The notes beneath the pieces were generated by a model, which saw nothing but the letters and a program-made list of their open reading frames with translations, ran no database searches and had not been told where the DNA came from. From Rehmannia glutinosa (taxonomy: Eukaryota > Streptophyta > Magnoliopsida > Lamiales > Orobanchaceae), in NCBI GenBank assembly GCA_016081115.2, contig JABTTQ020000072.1, positions 248,001-312,000 on the forward strand: a stretch of 64,000 nucleotides of DNA. The letters are read 5' to 3'. A program made the translations under genes and the position numbers. This document shows, piece by piece, positions 10,815 to 21,865 of the stretch (its first letter is position 1; each line of letters starts with the position of its first letter).

Positions 10815-12515
10815 TGATGGCTCAAAAGCTACCTTTAAAACCGTAGGCAAGTGCACCTATCGTTTTATAGTATAGATTATTGAGTACCGAGTGTCATTCC
10901 CACGAGGATTGTAAGTACTAATAATTACCGTCTTTTTGTTATTTAATCTAACAATTTTCAGAGTTTTTGTTTGATGAAAAAGGAAAACAAATTATAAATT
11001 GTAAAAATGAAGAAATATTTGTAAAATAAGAAATCAAGAGATAAAAATGTGTTTGAATGTAAATCCCTCTAGAATGTTTTTGTGATTTGACAAGTTAAAA
11101 ATACAACCGTAAGCCCTTAAGCAAAAACCAACCTCTTTTAATAAAATCTCATGTCTTGTGGACCGTAGAAATTCCCAATTTAAGTTAAACCCTTTCTCAA
11201 GGCGAAAAACTTCTAATCTCAAGTTGATTAACTGAAATCTCTTTCTAGTTAAAACCCCCAAGACAAACATTATAACGGTTTGTGAATTCCCATATTAGGT
11301 TTGACCCCTAATCCGGAAGATTTATGTCGTCCCTATATCTAGGATTGCATGCAACTCTTTTCACTTATATAGGTTCTATTTCACCATGAATCTCTCGATT
11401 TCCGGATGAAAAATAAACTTCAAATCAATATTGCACATATATCAATTCGAAAGAACGAAGCATAATATAAGTGAATCACACAAAATATGAAGATTTTATT
11501 AAAAACATACACACCTTAATCACAAATCCATTCTAGAGTTCATTACATTCAAACACTAGGAGTTTAGCTACACATGATTTTGACCAAAGAATAAATTACA
11601 CAAGAAGATTTAAGTATTGTAGACATGGTGTACTTATCTTTCTCAAAATCTCAATTGACTTCTTTCTTGATTGATGATGTTGCTCCAAGCCTTCTTCTCC
11701 AATATTGCCCCAAGCTTTCTCCTCCAAGACCCCTTGATCACAATCTACTTAATGAAATGAATACAATGAATATTTCCGAGTATCTAATGAATGTCTCTCC
11801 CAACTTCAACCCTTGGCTTTTATAGGCAACCAATACATTGATAGTACTCTCTTTTGTTAAACAATTGCCTCCATTTTCCTTGTTGGTTGGTGAATTCTTG
11901 TATTCAAGTGATGAGGAGGGGACATGGAGACATGTTTCAAAGACAAAGTAGGGTGTTAAAAGTGTACAAAAGTGGCCAAAATGGGTTGGTTGGTGAGTTT
12001 TCCCCAAATTCCGCAAAGAAAAGTTGCAAAAAGAGGTCCGGACATGCCCGTGTCGCCCGAACGGCCGGGCCGTCTTTTTTATCACACAGGGACTCGGGAA
12101 ACATGGCCGTGCTTCCCACACACGGCGGTAGGTCGTCTCTCTGGACACGGCCGTGGGGAACACGGCCTGGCCGTGTCGGGAGGCTGTTTTGTGCGAAAAA
12201 ATCGAGTTTTTAGCTCCCCGTGAACACGGCCGTGTTGCCCGACACCCCTGCCCGTGTTGGACCAAAAAGGCCCGAAATGACGCGTTTGGCTTGGAATTTC
12301 GAGCGTTTTTGCATCCTTAAACTCCCGGTATGTTTTGACATGAATCCATGGTCCGAAATTCACCAAAATTAGCCCCGAATGGTCAATCTACATCAATAAA
12401 AGCACCTCGGAGTAATATGAACTATGTACAATAAAAAATTTACAAAACTAACAATAAAATAACTCGAATTCTACTCAAATATACACATAAAACGTGCATA
12501 AAAAGACTCTTATCA
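10815..12515 (-). repeat. LTR copy 2 of the nested gypsy element
   Basis: 1701 bp, beginning TGATGGCTC and ending CTCTTATCA on the plus strand. It is very similar to copies 1 and 3, with small indels concentrated in the GC-rich part (12040-12260). Confidence 0.9.
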
Positions 12516-12786
12516 AACCACCTCCAACTTTGAACTTTGCTTGTCCTCAAGCAAAACATTATATCAAAAAGAGGGATTCAATAAATCACAACATACAAAG
12601 ATGAAATTTTTTTTTTCAACATATTGAACATAAGTAGTCAAGTTCTTGGCCTTCTCAACCCGAATTAACCATTAAGTAAAAACATAGTTTTGTAAAACGA
12701 TCGACTGTCAAGAAAGACTGTAATATCGGCAGGCATTATTCAGACTTAAAATCATCACTTCACAAATACTGATAGTATTTGTGAAC
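12516..12786 (-). repeat. Short internal segment 2 between LTRs
   Basis: 271 bp, a near-duplicate of 10546-10814 with a few substitutions around 12700-12735. It carries the same hairpin (12759-12785) and the same purine-rich tract next to the LTR. Confidence 0.8.
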
Positions 12787-14484
12787 TGATGGCTCAAAAG
12801 CTACCTTTAAAACCGTAGGCAAGTGCACCTATCGTTTTATAGTATAGATTATTAGTCACAGAGTGTCATTCCCACGAGGATTGTAAGTACTAATAATTAC
12901 CGTCTTTTTGTTATTTAATCTAACAATTTTGAGTTTTTGTTTGATGAAAAAGGAAAACAAATTATAAATTGTAAAAATGAAGAAAGATTTGTAAAATAAG
13001 AAATCAAGAGATAAAAATGTGTTTGAATGTAAATCCCTCTAGAATGTTTTTGTGATTTGACAAGTTAAAAATACAACCGTAAGCCCTTAAGCAAAAACCA
13101 ACCTCTTTTAATAAAATCTCATGTCTTGTGGACCGTAGAAATTCCCAATTTAAGTTAAACCCTTTCTCAAGGCGAAAAACTTCTAATCTCAAGTTGATTA
13201 AGCGAAATCTCTTTCTAGTTAAAACCCCAAGACAAAGATTATAACGGTTTGTGAATTCCCATATTAGGTTTGACCCTAATCCGGAAGATTTATGTCGTCC
13301 CTATATCTAGGATTGCATGCAACTCTTTTCACTTATAGGTTCTATTTCACCATGAATCCTCGATTTCCGGATGAAAAATAAACTTCAAATCAATATTGCG
13401 CATATATCAATTCGAAAGAACGAAGCATAATATAAGTGAATCACACAAAATATGAAGATTTTATTAAAAGCATACACACCTTAATCACAAATCCATTCTA
13501 GAGTTCATTACATTCAAACACTAGGAGTTTAGCTACACATGATTTTGACCAAAGAATAAATTACACAAGAAGATTTAAGTATTGTAGACATGGTGTACTT
13601 ATCTTTCTCAAAATCTCAATTGACTTCTTTCTTGATTGATGATGTTGCTCCAAGCCTTCTTCTCCAATATTGCCCCAAGCTTTCTCCTCCAAGACCCTTG
13701 ATCCCAATTCTACTTAATGAAATGAATACAATGAATATTTCGAGTATCTAATGAATGCCTCTCCCAACTTCAACCCTTGGCTTTTATAGGCAACCAATAC
13801 ATTGATAGTACTCTCTTTTGTTAAACAATTGCCTCCATTTTCCTTGTTGGTTGGTGAATTCTTGTATTCAAGTGATGAGGAGGGGACATGGAGACATGTT
13901 TCAAGCAAAGTAGGGTGTTAAAAGTGTACAAAAGTGGCCAAAATGGGTTGGTTGGTGAGTTTTCCCCAAATTCCGCAAAGAAAAGTTGCAAAGAGGTCCC
14001 GGACACGCCGTAGTGTCGCCCGAACGGCCGGGCCGTGTCTTGTTTTTATCACACGGGGACTCGGGAAACATGGGCGTGCTTCCCAACACGGCCAGGCCGT
14101 CTCTCGGACACGGCCGTGTTGGGGAACACGGCCTGGCCGTGTCGGAGGCTGTTTTGTGCGAAAAAATCGAGTTTTTAGCTCCCGGCGGAACACGGCCGTG
14201 TTGCCCGACACCCCCTGCCCGTGTTGGACCAAAAAGGCCCCGAAATGACGCGTTTGGCTTGGAATTTCGAGCATTTTTGCATCCTTAAACTCCCCGGTAT
14301 GTTTTGACATGAATCCATGGTCCGAAATTCACCAAAATTGGCCCCGAATGGTCAATCTACATCAATAAAAGCACCTCGGAGTAATATGAACTATGTACAA
14401 TAAAAAATTTACAAAACTAACAATAAAATAACTCGAATTCTACTCAAATATACACATAAAACGTGCATAAAAAGACCCTTATCA
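12787..14484 (-). repeat. LTR copy 3 of the nested gypsy element
   Basis: 1698 bp, TGATGGCTC to CCCTTATCA. It is followed at once by the ATGAC duplication and the resumed ORF of the outer element. Confidence 0.9.
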
Positions 14485-14489
14485 ATGAC
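14485..14489. repeat. Right target-site duplication (ATGAC)
   Basis: Perfect partner of 8838-8842. Confidence 0.85.
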
Positions 14490-14786
14490 ACTGAGGCCGC
14501 AAGATTGGCGGAAGAAGGCGAATCAAGCAATCCGGAGGGTAATACCGGTGCTCAACCGCCTAGGAGGTATACTCAAGCCGAATTTGATGAGATGAGGGCT
14601 TTTCATGAGACGAGGTATGAGGCTTTGGAACAAAAGACCTCCAAAATGCAAAAGTCTATCGGCAAGTTGAAGAAATTCATCAAGGATTTATTCCCGGATC
14701 TTGCTTCTCCTCGGATGAGGAATGATGTCCCCACCCCCATACTTTCTAGCATTTTCGTTGCTTTGTATTTTTATGAACTTTTGTAA
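14490..14786 (+). pseudogene. Second ORF of the LTR element, C-terminal part
   Basis: This continues the frame broken at 8842. The residues are acidic and Ala/Glu-rich, followed by a predicted coiled coil (about YTQAEFDEMRAFHETRYEAL and the Lys-rich stretch after it), then a short hydrophobic end and a stop at 14784-14786. The coiled coil suggests self-association, but no function can be assigned. Confidence 0.6.
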
Positions 14787-15972
14787 AACTCTCTCGTACT
14801 AATAAAATTTGCTTGTCTTATTGAAAGGGTGAAAATTACAAGTTGATAATGACTTGTTGATGATCATGGTATTGGTGGAGTATTTGATGGTAAAAATACT
14901 CTAATTTAGCATATTGTTTGAAAATTGGTATGAAGTACTTGATGGTAAAAGTGCTTCTTTTAATGCTTTGATAATTATGCTTAGTTGGATATGTTGGGAC
15001 TTTTGATATATCATACATGTATTGTTTAAGGCATGACTTGTATTATTTGATGGATGCTTTAATTTTTGGCATTTGTAATGCCTTGATCCTTCTTAGCTTA
15101 TATTATCTCAATTGGGTTGAAACCTTGAGAATCTACTTTGTTGAGCCTCTTATTTGATGAACAAATGTTGCATATGTTGCATATGATCTTATTGAGCTTT
15201 GGAATGAGGTTGATTGATGATGTTATGAAAATTTTTGGCTTGAAACTTTTACAAGGACTATATACAACCTCTTTTATTTTTCACGCACACAAGGTGTTCG
15301 ATGAAATGTCGCAATGAAACTTTCAACTTCTACATGATTCTCTTGCCTCAAAATGTCTTAAAATCTTTTTGAAATCATGTTTTTAGCTTACTAATGAGCT
15401 TATGGATCTCTTATGTTACAATTCTCCCATTTTCCTTGGACTTTAAGTTTAAATTGCTCGATGGTTGATAAACCGTCTCGGTTGCGCACTTTGATATTTG
15501 TATGATGTTTTTATCATCCTAACATTCTTTTGATGATTCCAAAGGGGAGAAACAGGATATTGGCTCATTAGCTCAAAGAAGCTAATAAAAGCTTGTCATA
15601 AAAGCTATAAGCTATGGCTCATAAAAGCCATAAGTTGTGATTCTTTTTTGTCCAATTGTTGCTTGATGGACTTATATAATTGTTTAATGATATTTTGTGA
15701 CAGGGGAGCTTATAAGCTCTTGAACAAATTGTAAAAGCTAAAGCTTTTAGCTTATAGAAAATTGCTTTTACATTATTCTTGATATGTTTGTTGATAGGGG
15801 AGCTTGTGCTTATTATTGAAAATATTTACTCCTACTTGGTTGCTTTAATATTTTTGGAAATTTTGGTTGCTTCCAAACGGTCAAATGTTTTTTTAGGAAA
15901 ATCATTTCTAAAATTGCTCTCTTAGTTTGTGTAAAAATTGTTTTGGTTTGTAATCATCAAAAAGGGGGAGAT
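14787..15972 (+). other. Non-coding 3' internal region with polypurine tract
   Basis: No long frame. It contains dispersed short repeats (GATGGTAAAA at 14887 and 14942) and a cluster of AAGCTT / AGCTTATAAGCT palindromes at about 15560-15770. The polypurine tract AAAAAGGGGGAGA (15959-15971) ends one base before the 3' LTR and would prime plus-strand DNA synthesis. Confidence 0.7.
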
Positions 15973-17452
15973 TGTTTGATACATGTTTTTATCTTAATTT
16001 TGATGATTTTATTTTGTCACCAAAACAATGTTTTTTAAAGGTTGTCCAAATACTCCTAAATGATTTAAAATGGTTTTAATATTTTCAGGAGTATTTCCTC
16101 AAGTTCAATTTTGATAATAATGGACAACACTTTTAATGATTTTATGTCAATGGGTTTTTACTCCTAAACAAGATTTCTAAATGTTGTCTAAATACTCCCG
16201 ATTGGTTTAAAATGTTTTTACTAAATTTTCGGAGTATTTCTTGAGTTTTATTTTCGACAAAAATTGGACAACATTTCTGTCTCGTGGTCGACCGGTCGCC
16301 CTATAGGGCAACCCGTACCTGAAGATATTTTTAGAAACAGAAAATGAGACGGATGTAATATTGGTCAGGTCGACCGGTTGCCCAAGGGTCGCCGGTCTTT
16401 GTCGGCCGATCGCCCCCGTCGGCCGGTGCACAGGAGTTCATTTGTGTTACAAAACTTCCTGTCTTATTTTTTGCTTGAGGGGGACCGGTCCTTGTAGGGG
16501 TCGACCGGTCGAAGACCCCTTGGACCGGTCGCCCTATGTTAAATTGCTACGTTATGTTTCAAACTTTTATTTGGTCGGGTCGCCTGCATTAATGACAAAA
16601 ATATGACCGTTTGATAGCGGACACATTTCCTTAAATTGTGGGATTGATTTCTAACAGCTATATTCTTGATTTTAATTGTATTTTTCTGTAAATTTTCAAT
16701 CCCCAAGAGGAGCCTGTGCTTGATCAATCATCTCCTATAAATAGAGGAAGTTTTGGAGCAACCAATACAACAATTGAGACACAACACAACAAGATACACT
16801 TCAAGCAAATACTTGGTCTTTCATTGTTATTATTCTTGTTGTAAATTTGCCTAGCTTATCACTTTCACATCCTTGAGGTCTAGGCTATTCTTGATTACAC
16901 TTTGCACTCAAATTGTATTATTCATTATTGAGTTGTAATCTTGATTTTTGGTTATCATTCAACACAAGATATCCTTGTGAGTGTTCTTGTGGTAAGAGCA
17001 CACTTGGATGATCTAGGTGATATGTGCAAGAAGATTGTGGTGATCTTCTTATTGAGGTGCTGAAGAATTTGGTATTCTTCAAGGTTGAAGATTGTGGTAA
17101 TCTTCACAAGGTGCCGTTGGAGATTGTGGTAATCTTCAAGAAGAGATTGTGGTAATCTCAAAGGTGGTGTTGAAAAAGAGTGTGGTGCTCTCCATGGTGT
17201 TGTAAGTTGAATTTGTATTAATTTTGGTAATTAATAAAATTCTTTTTCTTTGAAATCCATCCCGGATATCTTTGGGGTGGTAGAGGATTAGGCCCTAGGT
17301 GGGTTGAACCTCTTTAAATCGACGTGTGTTGTCTACATTCTGCACCTTTATTATTGTGTTTGAGCATTCGGTTATAAAAGGAGGGCAAAATCGAAAAGAT
17401 GGACATAATCTATTCACCCCCCTCTAGATTATCGTAGCCGCTTGGACTTACA
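15973..17452 (+). repeat. 3' LTR of the 13.5-kb element
   Basis: 1480 bp, TGTTTGATAC to GGACTTACA, the partner of 3956-5449, with TATAAATA at 16736-16743. It differs from the 5' LTR mainly in the ACCGGT-rich segment (16285-16590). Confidence 0.92.
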
Positions 17453-17457
17453 AATGA
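17453..17457. repeat. Right target-site duplication of the 13.5-kb LTR element
   Basis: AATGA; one mismatch to AAAGA at 3951-3955. The AATGA copy keeps the LINE frame when joined to position 3950, so the 3951-3955 copy is probably the mutated one. Confidence 0.7.
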
Positions 17458-18860
17458 TACTAATTCCAGACCCGTTATATCCCAAAACTTCTGAAAAAAT
17501 GCTGGATTCATACCATCCGGGCCAGGAGATTTATCGGGGAACATCGAAAATAATGCCTCTTTTATCTCCATCGCTAAAAAAGGCTCCAATAACATCTCAT
17601 TTCGCTTCCTGCTGACCTTAGATTGAATGCGATCTATAATGGGATTATGTTCACAATTTGTGGAAGAAAAAATATCCTCAAAATAATTGACAATATGAGC
17701 TCCCAACCCACTATCCCAGGAAATCCATAGACAAGAAGAATCTTTGAGCTTTGTGATTGTATTATGTCGCTTGCGAGATGAAGCCACCATATGAAAGTAC
17801 CTTGTATTTGCATCTCCGCCTTTGAGCCAAAAGAGTTTAGCTCTTTGTTTCCAGAAATCTTCCCATTGAGCTAGGAGAAAGTTATATTCCGTTTGAGCTT
17901 TTTTGAATTCACCCAGCGAATACTCATCTCTCCCACTCAAAAAAGCTACATCCTCTTCCGAGCTTCCTGAATTCTGTGATTGAAGGAGTTTCTCAAAGTT
18001 TCTCTCCATTTGAAAAGATCAGTCCCACAAATCGCTATTTTATCTTGAAGGTTTCCCTCCATGCCTTTATTCCAGCCATGCTCAACAACATTTCGACATC
18101 CTCGTTCTCTTAACCAAGCGTTCTCGAAATAAAATTTTTCACTCTCTTTATTCGGTATTGCTGCCCCAACTCTAAAAAAATAGGAGAGTGATCCGACATC
18201 GATGCCTTAAGATTCCACACTTTATAATTTGGAAAAGAATAACACCAAGTTTGAGAAGCTACACATCTATCCAATCTTTCTTCGACCCAATTAACTGTGC
18301 CCGTACCTCTTTCCCAGGTGAACGGATAACCAATCATCCCTAAATCCATTAATTCGCAATCATCCATACACATACGAAAGCCAGATAATAAAGCAGGGGG
18401 ATGCACAATATTACCTCTTTTTTCAGAATCAGAAATAAGGTCATTAAAATCTCTGACACAACACCAAGGAAGATTGGATAGAGAAGACAGATGTCGAAGA
18501 AAGTTCCAAGAGAGACTTCTTCTACTTCTTTTGGGAAAACCATAACAGTTAGTCTATAGATAGGTGAATTCTCCAAATGAACCGAAACATGAATATGGTT
18601 AGACGAAAAACTCAACAAATTAGCCATTTCCTTCTTTCTCCAGAACAAAGCGATCCCTCCTCCATGTCCCACACTACTAACTGCTAACAAAGCTTCAAAA
18701 CCCAATTTAACTCGAAGTGATTCTAATTTATCCTTGTGAATCATAGTTTCAATAAGAAAAATAAATGACGCCTTTTTTTCTGTTGGACTAGGTCCAATAA
18801 AACTTGAATTGTTCGTGGGTTGCCGAGCCCACGTCAATTCCGGCTAATAGTACTCATTGG
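17458..18860 (-). pseudogene. LINE ORF2 N-terminal part: endonuclease and start of reverse transcriptase
   Basis: The usual ORF2 opening (RGLGNPRT) is seen near 18805-18845, but the Cys codon expected before it has become TGA. The endonuclease core shows GHGGGIALFWR (about 18640-18670), the DLGMIGYPFTWERG-like block (18310-18345) and the SDHSPI motif (18180-18200). The linker typical of plant LINEs (FWLKGGDANTRYFHMVASSR, about 17785-17845) follows, then the RT start (SPGPDGMNPAFFQKFW, about 17475-17525). At least one frameshift separates the endonuclease halves near 18470-18540. The endonuclease would nick target DNA. Confidence 0.82.
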
Positions 18861-18976
18861 TCTCGGCGGGCCTGGAGACGAACCCGCCGCTAGCAAGTTT
18901 TTTGGTTCTTTATAGATGACCCAACCAAATCACGCCCCGCGGAAAGTACCCCATTGTCAAATTCTGATTCAAGCAA

Positions 18977-20091
18977 TTAACACTCCAATTTATTGTCCGG
19001 ATTAACTGAAGCAGAATCTTCGTCGATACGACATCGTTTATTATCAGAATTTATTAACTCTTTAGCTTTTCCCTCTACAGTAATATTTGAAATACAACGT
19101 AGGGGATCAGATAAACTTAACTCATTCCCACTAATAACTGCCCCATCATTTACTCCACCACTTCCTCCTGTAATCATCCCATGATGCCCGTAAGTTCCAT
19201 CCCCATAATCACCAGGTTCCCGAAAATTTAGGCCTTGATTTTCATTAGCATAACCGTCGGAGTAACTGCCATCGCCTTGCTGGTACTGATCGGATTCTTT
19301 TCCTGGGGTGGAAGACCGTAGCCACTGACTGCCAACATGATTAAGTTGTTTTCTAGACGAAGCCCATAATCATGAACCATAAGCACGATCCGTAGAAACA
19401 GAGGAGTTGTTAAAAAGTTGTGCACAAAATTTGTTGAAGTGCCCAAGAAAACCACAATAGAAGCAAAATGCAAGGTAGTCGTTCATATTTGAAATGGATC
19501 CAGAGCCATTCCTCTCCTGGTTTTTTTAACTTCATCCTTCATTTTAGGGGCGTGCGAATGTCAAAAGCAACACAAATGCGCATGTAATTTTGCCAAACTC
19601 CGGAAAAACTGTGTTGATCGGCATCCACATATGTGCCAATAAAATTTCCAATGCTTTTACCAACTTTCTCCATCATGAAACCAAACGGAAGATCGTACAC
19701 TTGAACCCACAACTCGATATGGAACAACTAAACTTTAGAAGGTTGTTCACCCACATGCAATCTTTTAGTAATAAGCATAAGATTATCGAAAGTCCAAGGA
19801 CCGTTTGATTGAACACGTGCGATATCCAATTCAAGAAAAAATTGGAATAAAAAAAGATTTGGACCTAAATCTTTAATAAAAACTCCCTTCACCGAACGTC
19901 AAATGGAAGCTAACATATTTTTCATAGCCAAAAAAATTTACAGCGTCGATAAGAAAGGACCCACCAAACACCATCGTAGATCTTGAGTTTGCACCTCCGT
20001 CGTCCGAATTATCAAGGAGCAAGCCACCTTGTTCTTCCTCCAATTGCATCCGATCACATAGTTCATCTATTGAAAGATTTTTATCCGACAT
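18977..20091 (-). pseudogene. LINE ORF1, gag-like with CCHC knuckle
   Basis: ATG at 20091-20089 (MSDKNLSIDELCDRMQLEEE) starts an RNA-binding ORF1 of the DUF4283 type. Next come the block ELWVQVYDLPFGFMMEKVG (19660-19720) and a zinc knuckle CFYCGFLGHFNKFC (about 19425-19466). A Ser/Asp-rich C-terminus ends at 18977. Stops and frame changes (for example near 19500-19535 and 19730-19880) break it. It would coat LINE RNA in the ribonucleoprotein. Confidence 0.75.
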
Positions 20092-20140
20092 GGTATGCAG
20101 AAAGACACGGAAATTTTGATAGAAAAACAGATTAAGACAA

Positions 20141-21330
20141 GAAAAAGACTTGTTAAGAATCAACAAGACCAAAACAAAACTTGTCGAGGAGGACAAGACT
20201 CGAAAAGAGTGTGATGTTAAAAATGAATTGTTGAACAAATGTGCTATGTTAGAGGTGAATCAAGATTTTCGGACCACATGCCTTGATAAAATGTAAGGAT
20301 AATTGAAACCCAAATGATTTAATAAGCGTGATTCTATTTCAAGTTCTAGTGATTTTTTAAGAAATAAATTCATCGTGCCTTGGCCAATGTCTTTGAATCA
20401 CAAACTATTAAAACACAGGAAATTCCTTTGTAAAAAAGACAATTGTTGAATTCTATGTTAGCCACAGACAAGCTTCCATGCACATAAGTGCAATACCCAA
20501 AATACCCCTTTGTGATTGTCAAGCAATCGGAAGATAAAGTCAAAGTATTGCGGGGATAGACACAAGGCTATTGTCGTGTGCTTCAAGTAGGAGGATTAAC
20601 TATGTACTATTGCAATATGAAAATTCTTATTCGACAAACAACGTTTCAATATAAGAATTTCTATGGGGGTCATGTTCAGTAATCTTGTTCGCCAACAAGC
20701 ACCCACATATATGCATTTGCGTCTCAACGCTGATGTTAATGGAATGCAACATTCTCGTCTTACGAGCATGCATCATATACATAAGTCTTACGGGGTTATT
20801 CAATGTCCTATCTTGAAAACTAATTGCTTTGGAACTATTTTAAGACCAAAGCTTTAGAGGCATGTTCCATGATTGTCATCAAATGCGCAACCATACCCCA
20901 TAGATAAAATAGTTTAAGGACTTTATCAAATGAGCAATTAAATAATAAATGCAAAACATAAGATAAAGAGAAATGCCTTTATATTAATATAATTCCCAAT
21001 AAAATTGTTTTTACAAGTAGAATAAATCCAATTTAATGGAGTGCGGTCTGCGCACTCGCTTCTAATAATTTTTGACATCATCTTGTACATATAGAGTTCA
21101 TCAAATTCAATGGAATAAGAAGTGAAATAGTATTATGGATGATGGGAGAGAAAATGTCAATTCTTAAAACAACGTAACGCTTTCAATTACTAACCAATCA
21201 TTGTGACGAAATTTTGCGTTTTGTCATCCCCATTCAATGTCCAAAGCGTACCCTAAATACTAAAAGGCAGACCCCGAATTAATACAAAGGGGCCTTTTGC
21301 GGACAACTGAAATTCGGTTTCAACTGTTCC
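20141..21330 (+). other. Region between LINE and gene; coding-like remnant at the left
   Basis: At 20141-20300 the plus strand has an open, Lys/Glu-rich stretch ending at a TAA/TGA cluster, with coiled-coil character reminiscent of a copia gag middle region. This is weak evidence. From 20300 to 21330 I see no gene, terminal repeat or RNA. The last part is presumably the upstream region of the SGR2-like gene. Confidence 0.4.
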
Positions 21331-21338
21331 TATATATA
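21331..21338 (+). promoter_or_regulatory. Candidate TATA box of the SGR2-like gene
   Basis: TATATATA lies about 530 bp before the chosen ATG, followed by a pyrimidine-rich leader (21370-21480) typical of plant 5' UTRs. This implies a long leader, possibly with an intron. It is a position-based guess; no transcript is available. Confidence 0.35.
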
Positions 21339-21865
21339 CTGATCAGCAAAATGTCATATTCCATTTATTTTTCGTCATATTGTTGCAGAATATTCTATCT
21401 TCATTTCCTTCCTTCAAATAACTCCTTTTCTTTTCCCTTTCGACCTGTGACCCCTTTTTTCATATCTGGAACTCAAATGGTGTTTTTGGGATTGAAATTC
21501 TTACCTTTTGCCAATTAACTAATTACGGAGAAGTTGAATCTGTTTTGCCTATGAAATAATTTCCATTTGATCATCTTCTCCAGCCTCATCAATTACAGTT
21601 TTGTGGGTCTGGTGAATTCTTGTTTTTCATTCAAAACTCATTTGGTAGCTGTTTTCTGGCCCCTTCAATGATTGTTTTATATGTATATGCGGATTGATGA
21701 GATGGGAAAGAAGCGTATTTTCGAAGGCAAATTGGACATTAACCAGCAAAGCCCCAATTGTATAATTTTAGGAATCAAATGCAAAAAAGAGCCCATGTTA
21801 TAGTTTTTTTTACAGAGATCAACGGTAAAGTTTGCTTTCTTTATGAGGTGTGAAAGAATGCATTA

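Larger units (their letters stand above)
8843..14484 (-). mobile_element. Three-LTR Ty3/gypsy-type structure nested in the ORF
   Basis: Three near-identical LTRs (8843-10545, 10815-12515, 12787-14484) are separated by two nearly identical internal segments of 269 and 271 bp. One perfect 5-bp duplication flanks the whole. Orientation is minus: on that strand each LTR begins TGATAAGAG, ends GCCATCA, and is preceded by a purine-rich tract. LTR ends and the 'gcttgaggacaagc' word of the internal 3' region resemble Tat/Athila-type gypsy elements. The internal segments have no primer site of the usual type and no coding capacity. It is best read as a tandem arrangement of a highly deleted element formed by LTR recombination. 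Confidence 0.88.
3956..17452 (+). mobile_element. Non-autonomous LTR retrotransposon with copia-type gag (LARD-like)
   Basis: A complete LTR element inserted into the LINE. The two LTRs (3956-5449 and 15973-17452) begin TGT and end ACA. A Met-tRNA-type primer site lies at 5452-5463 and a polypurine tract at 15959-15971. Without the nested insertion at 8843-14484 the internal region is about 4.9 kb. It encodes a copia-type gag and a second ORF resembling a plant transposon-associated protein, but I see no protease, integrase, reverse transcriptase or RNase H. It therefore needed enzymes from another element. Differences and short indels between the LTRs show that it is not recent. Confidence 0.88.
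17458..20140 (-). mobile_element. LINE retrotransposon, 5' half
   Basis: On the minus strand from 20091 downward this holds the gag-like ORF1, the start of ORF2 (endonuclease) and the beginning of the reverse transcriptase. It continues across the inserted LTR element into 3950-1258. The true 5' end is uncertain: about 20140 if the coding-like plus-strand stretch after it is foreign, or about 20304 if the GAAACCCAA words at 1246-1254 and 20305-20313 are the target duplication. Confidence 0.82.
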
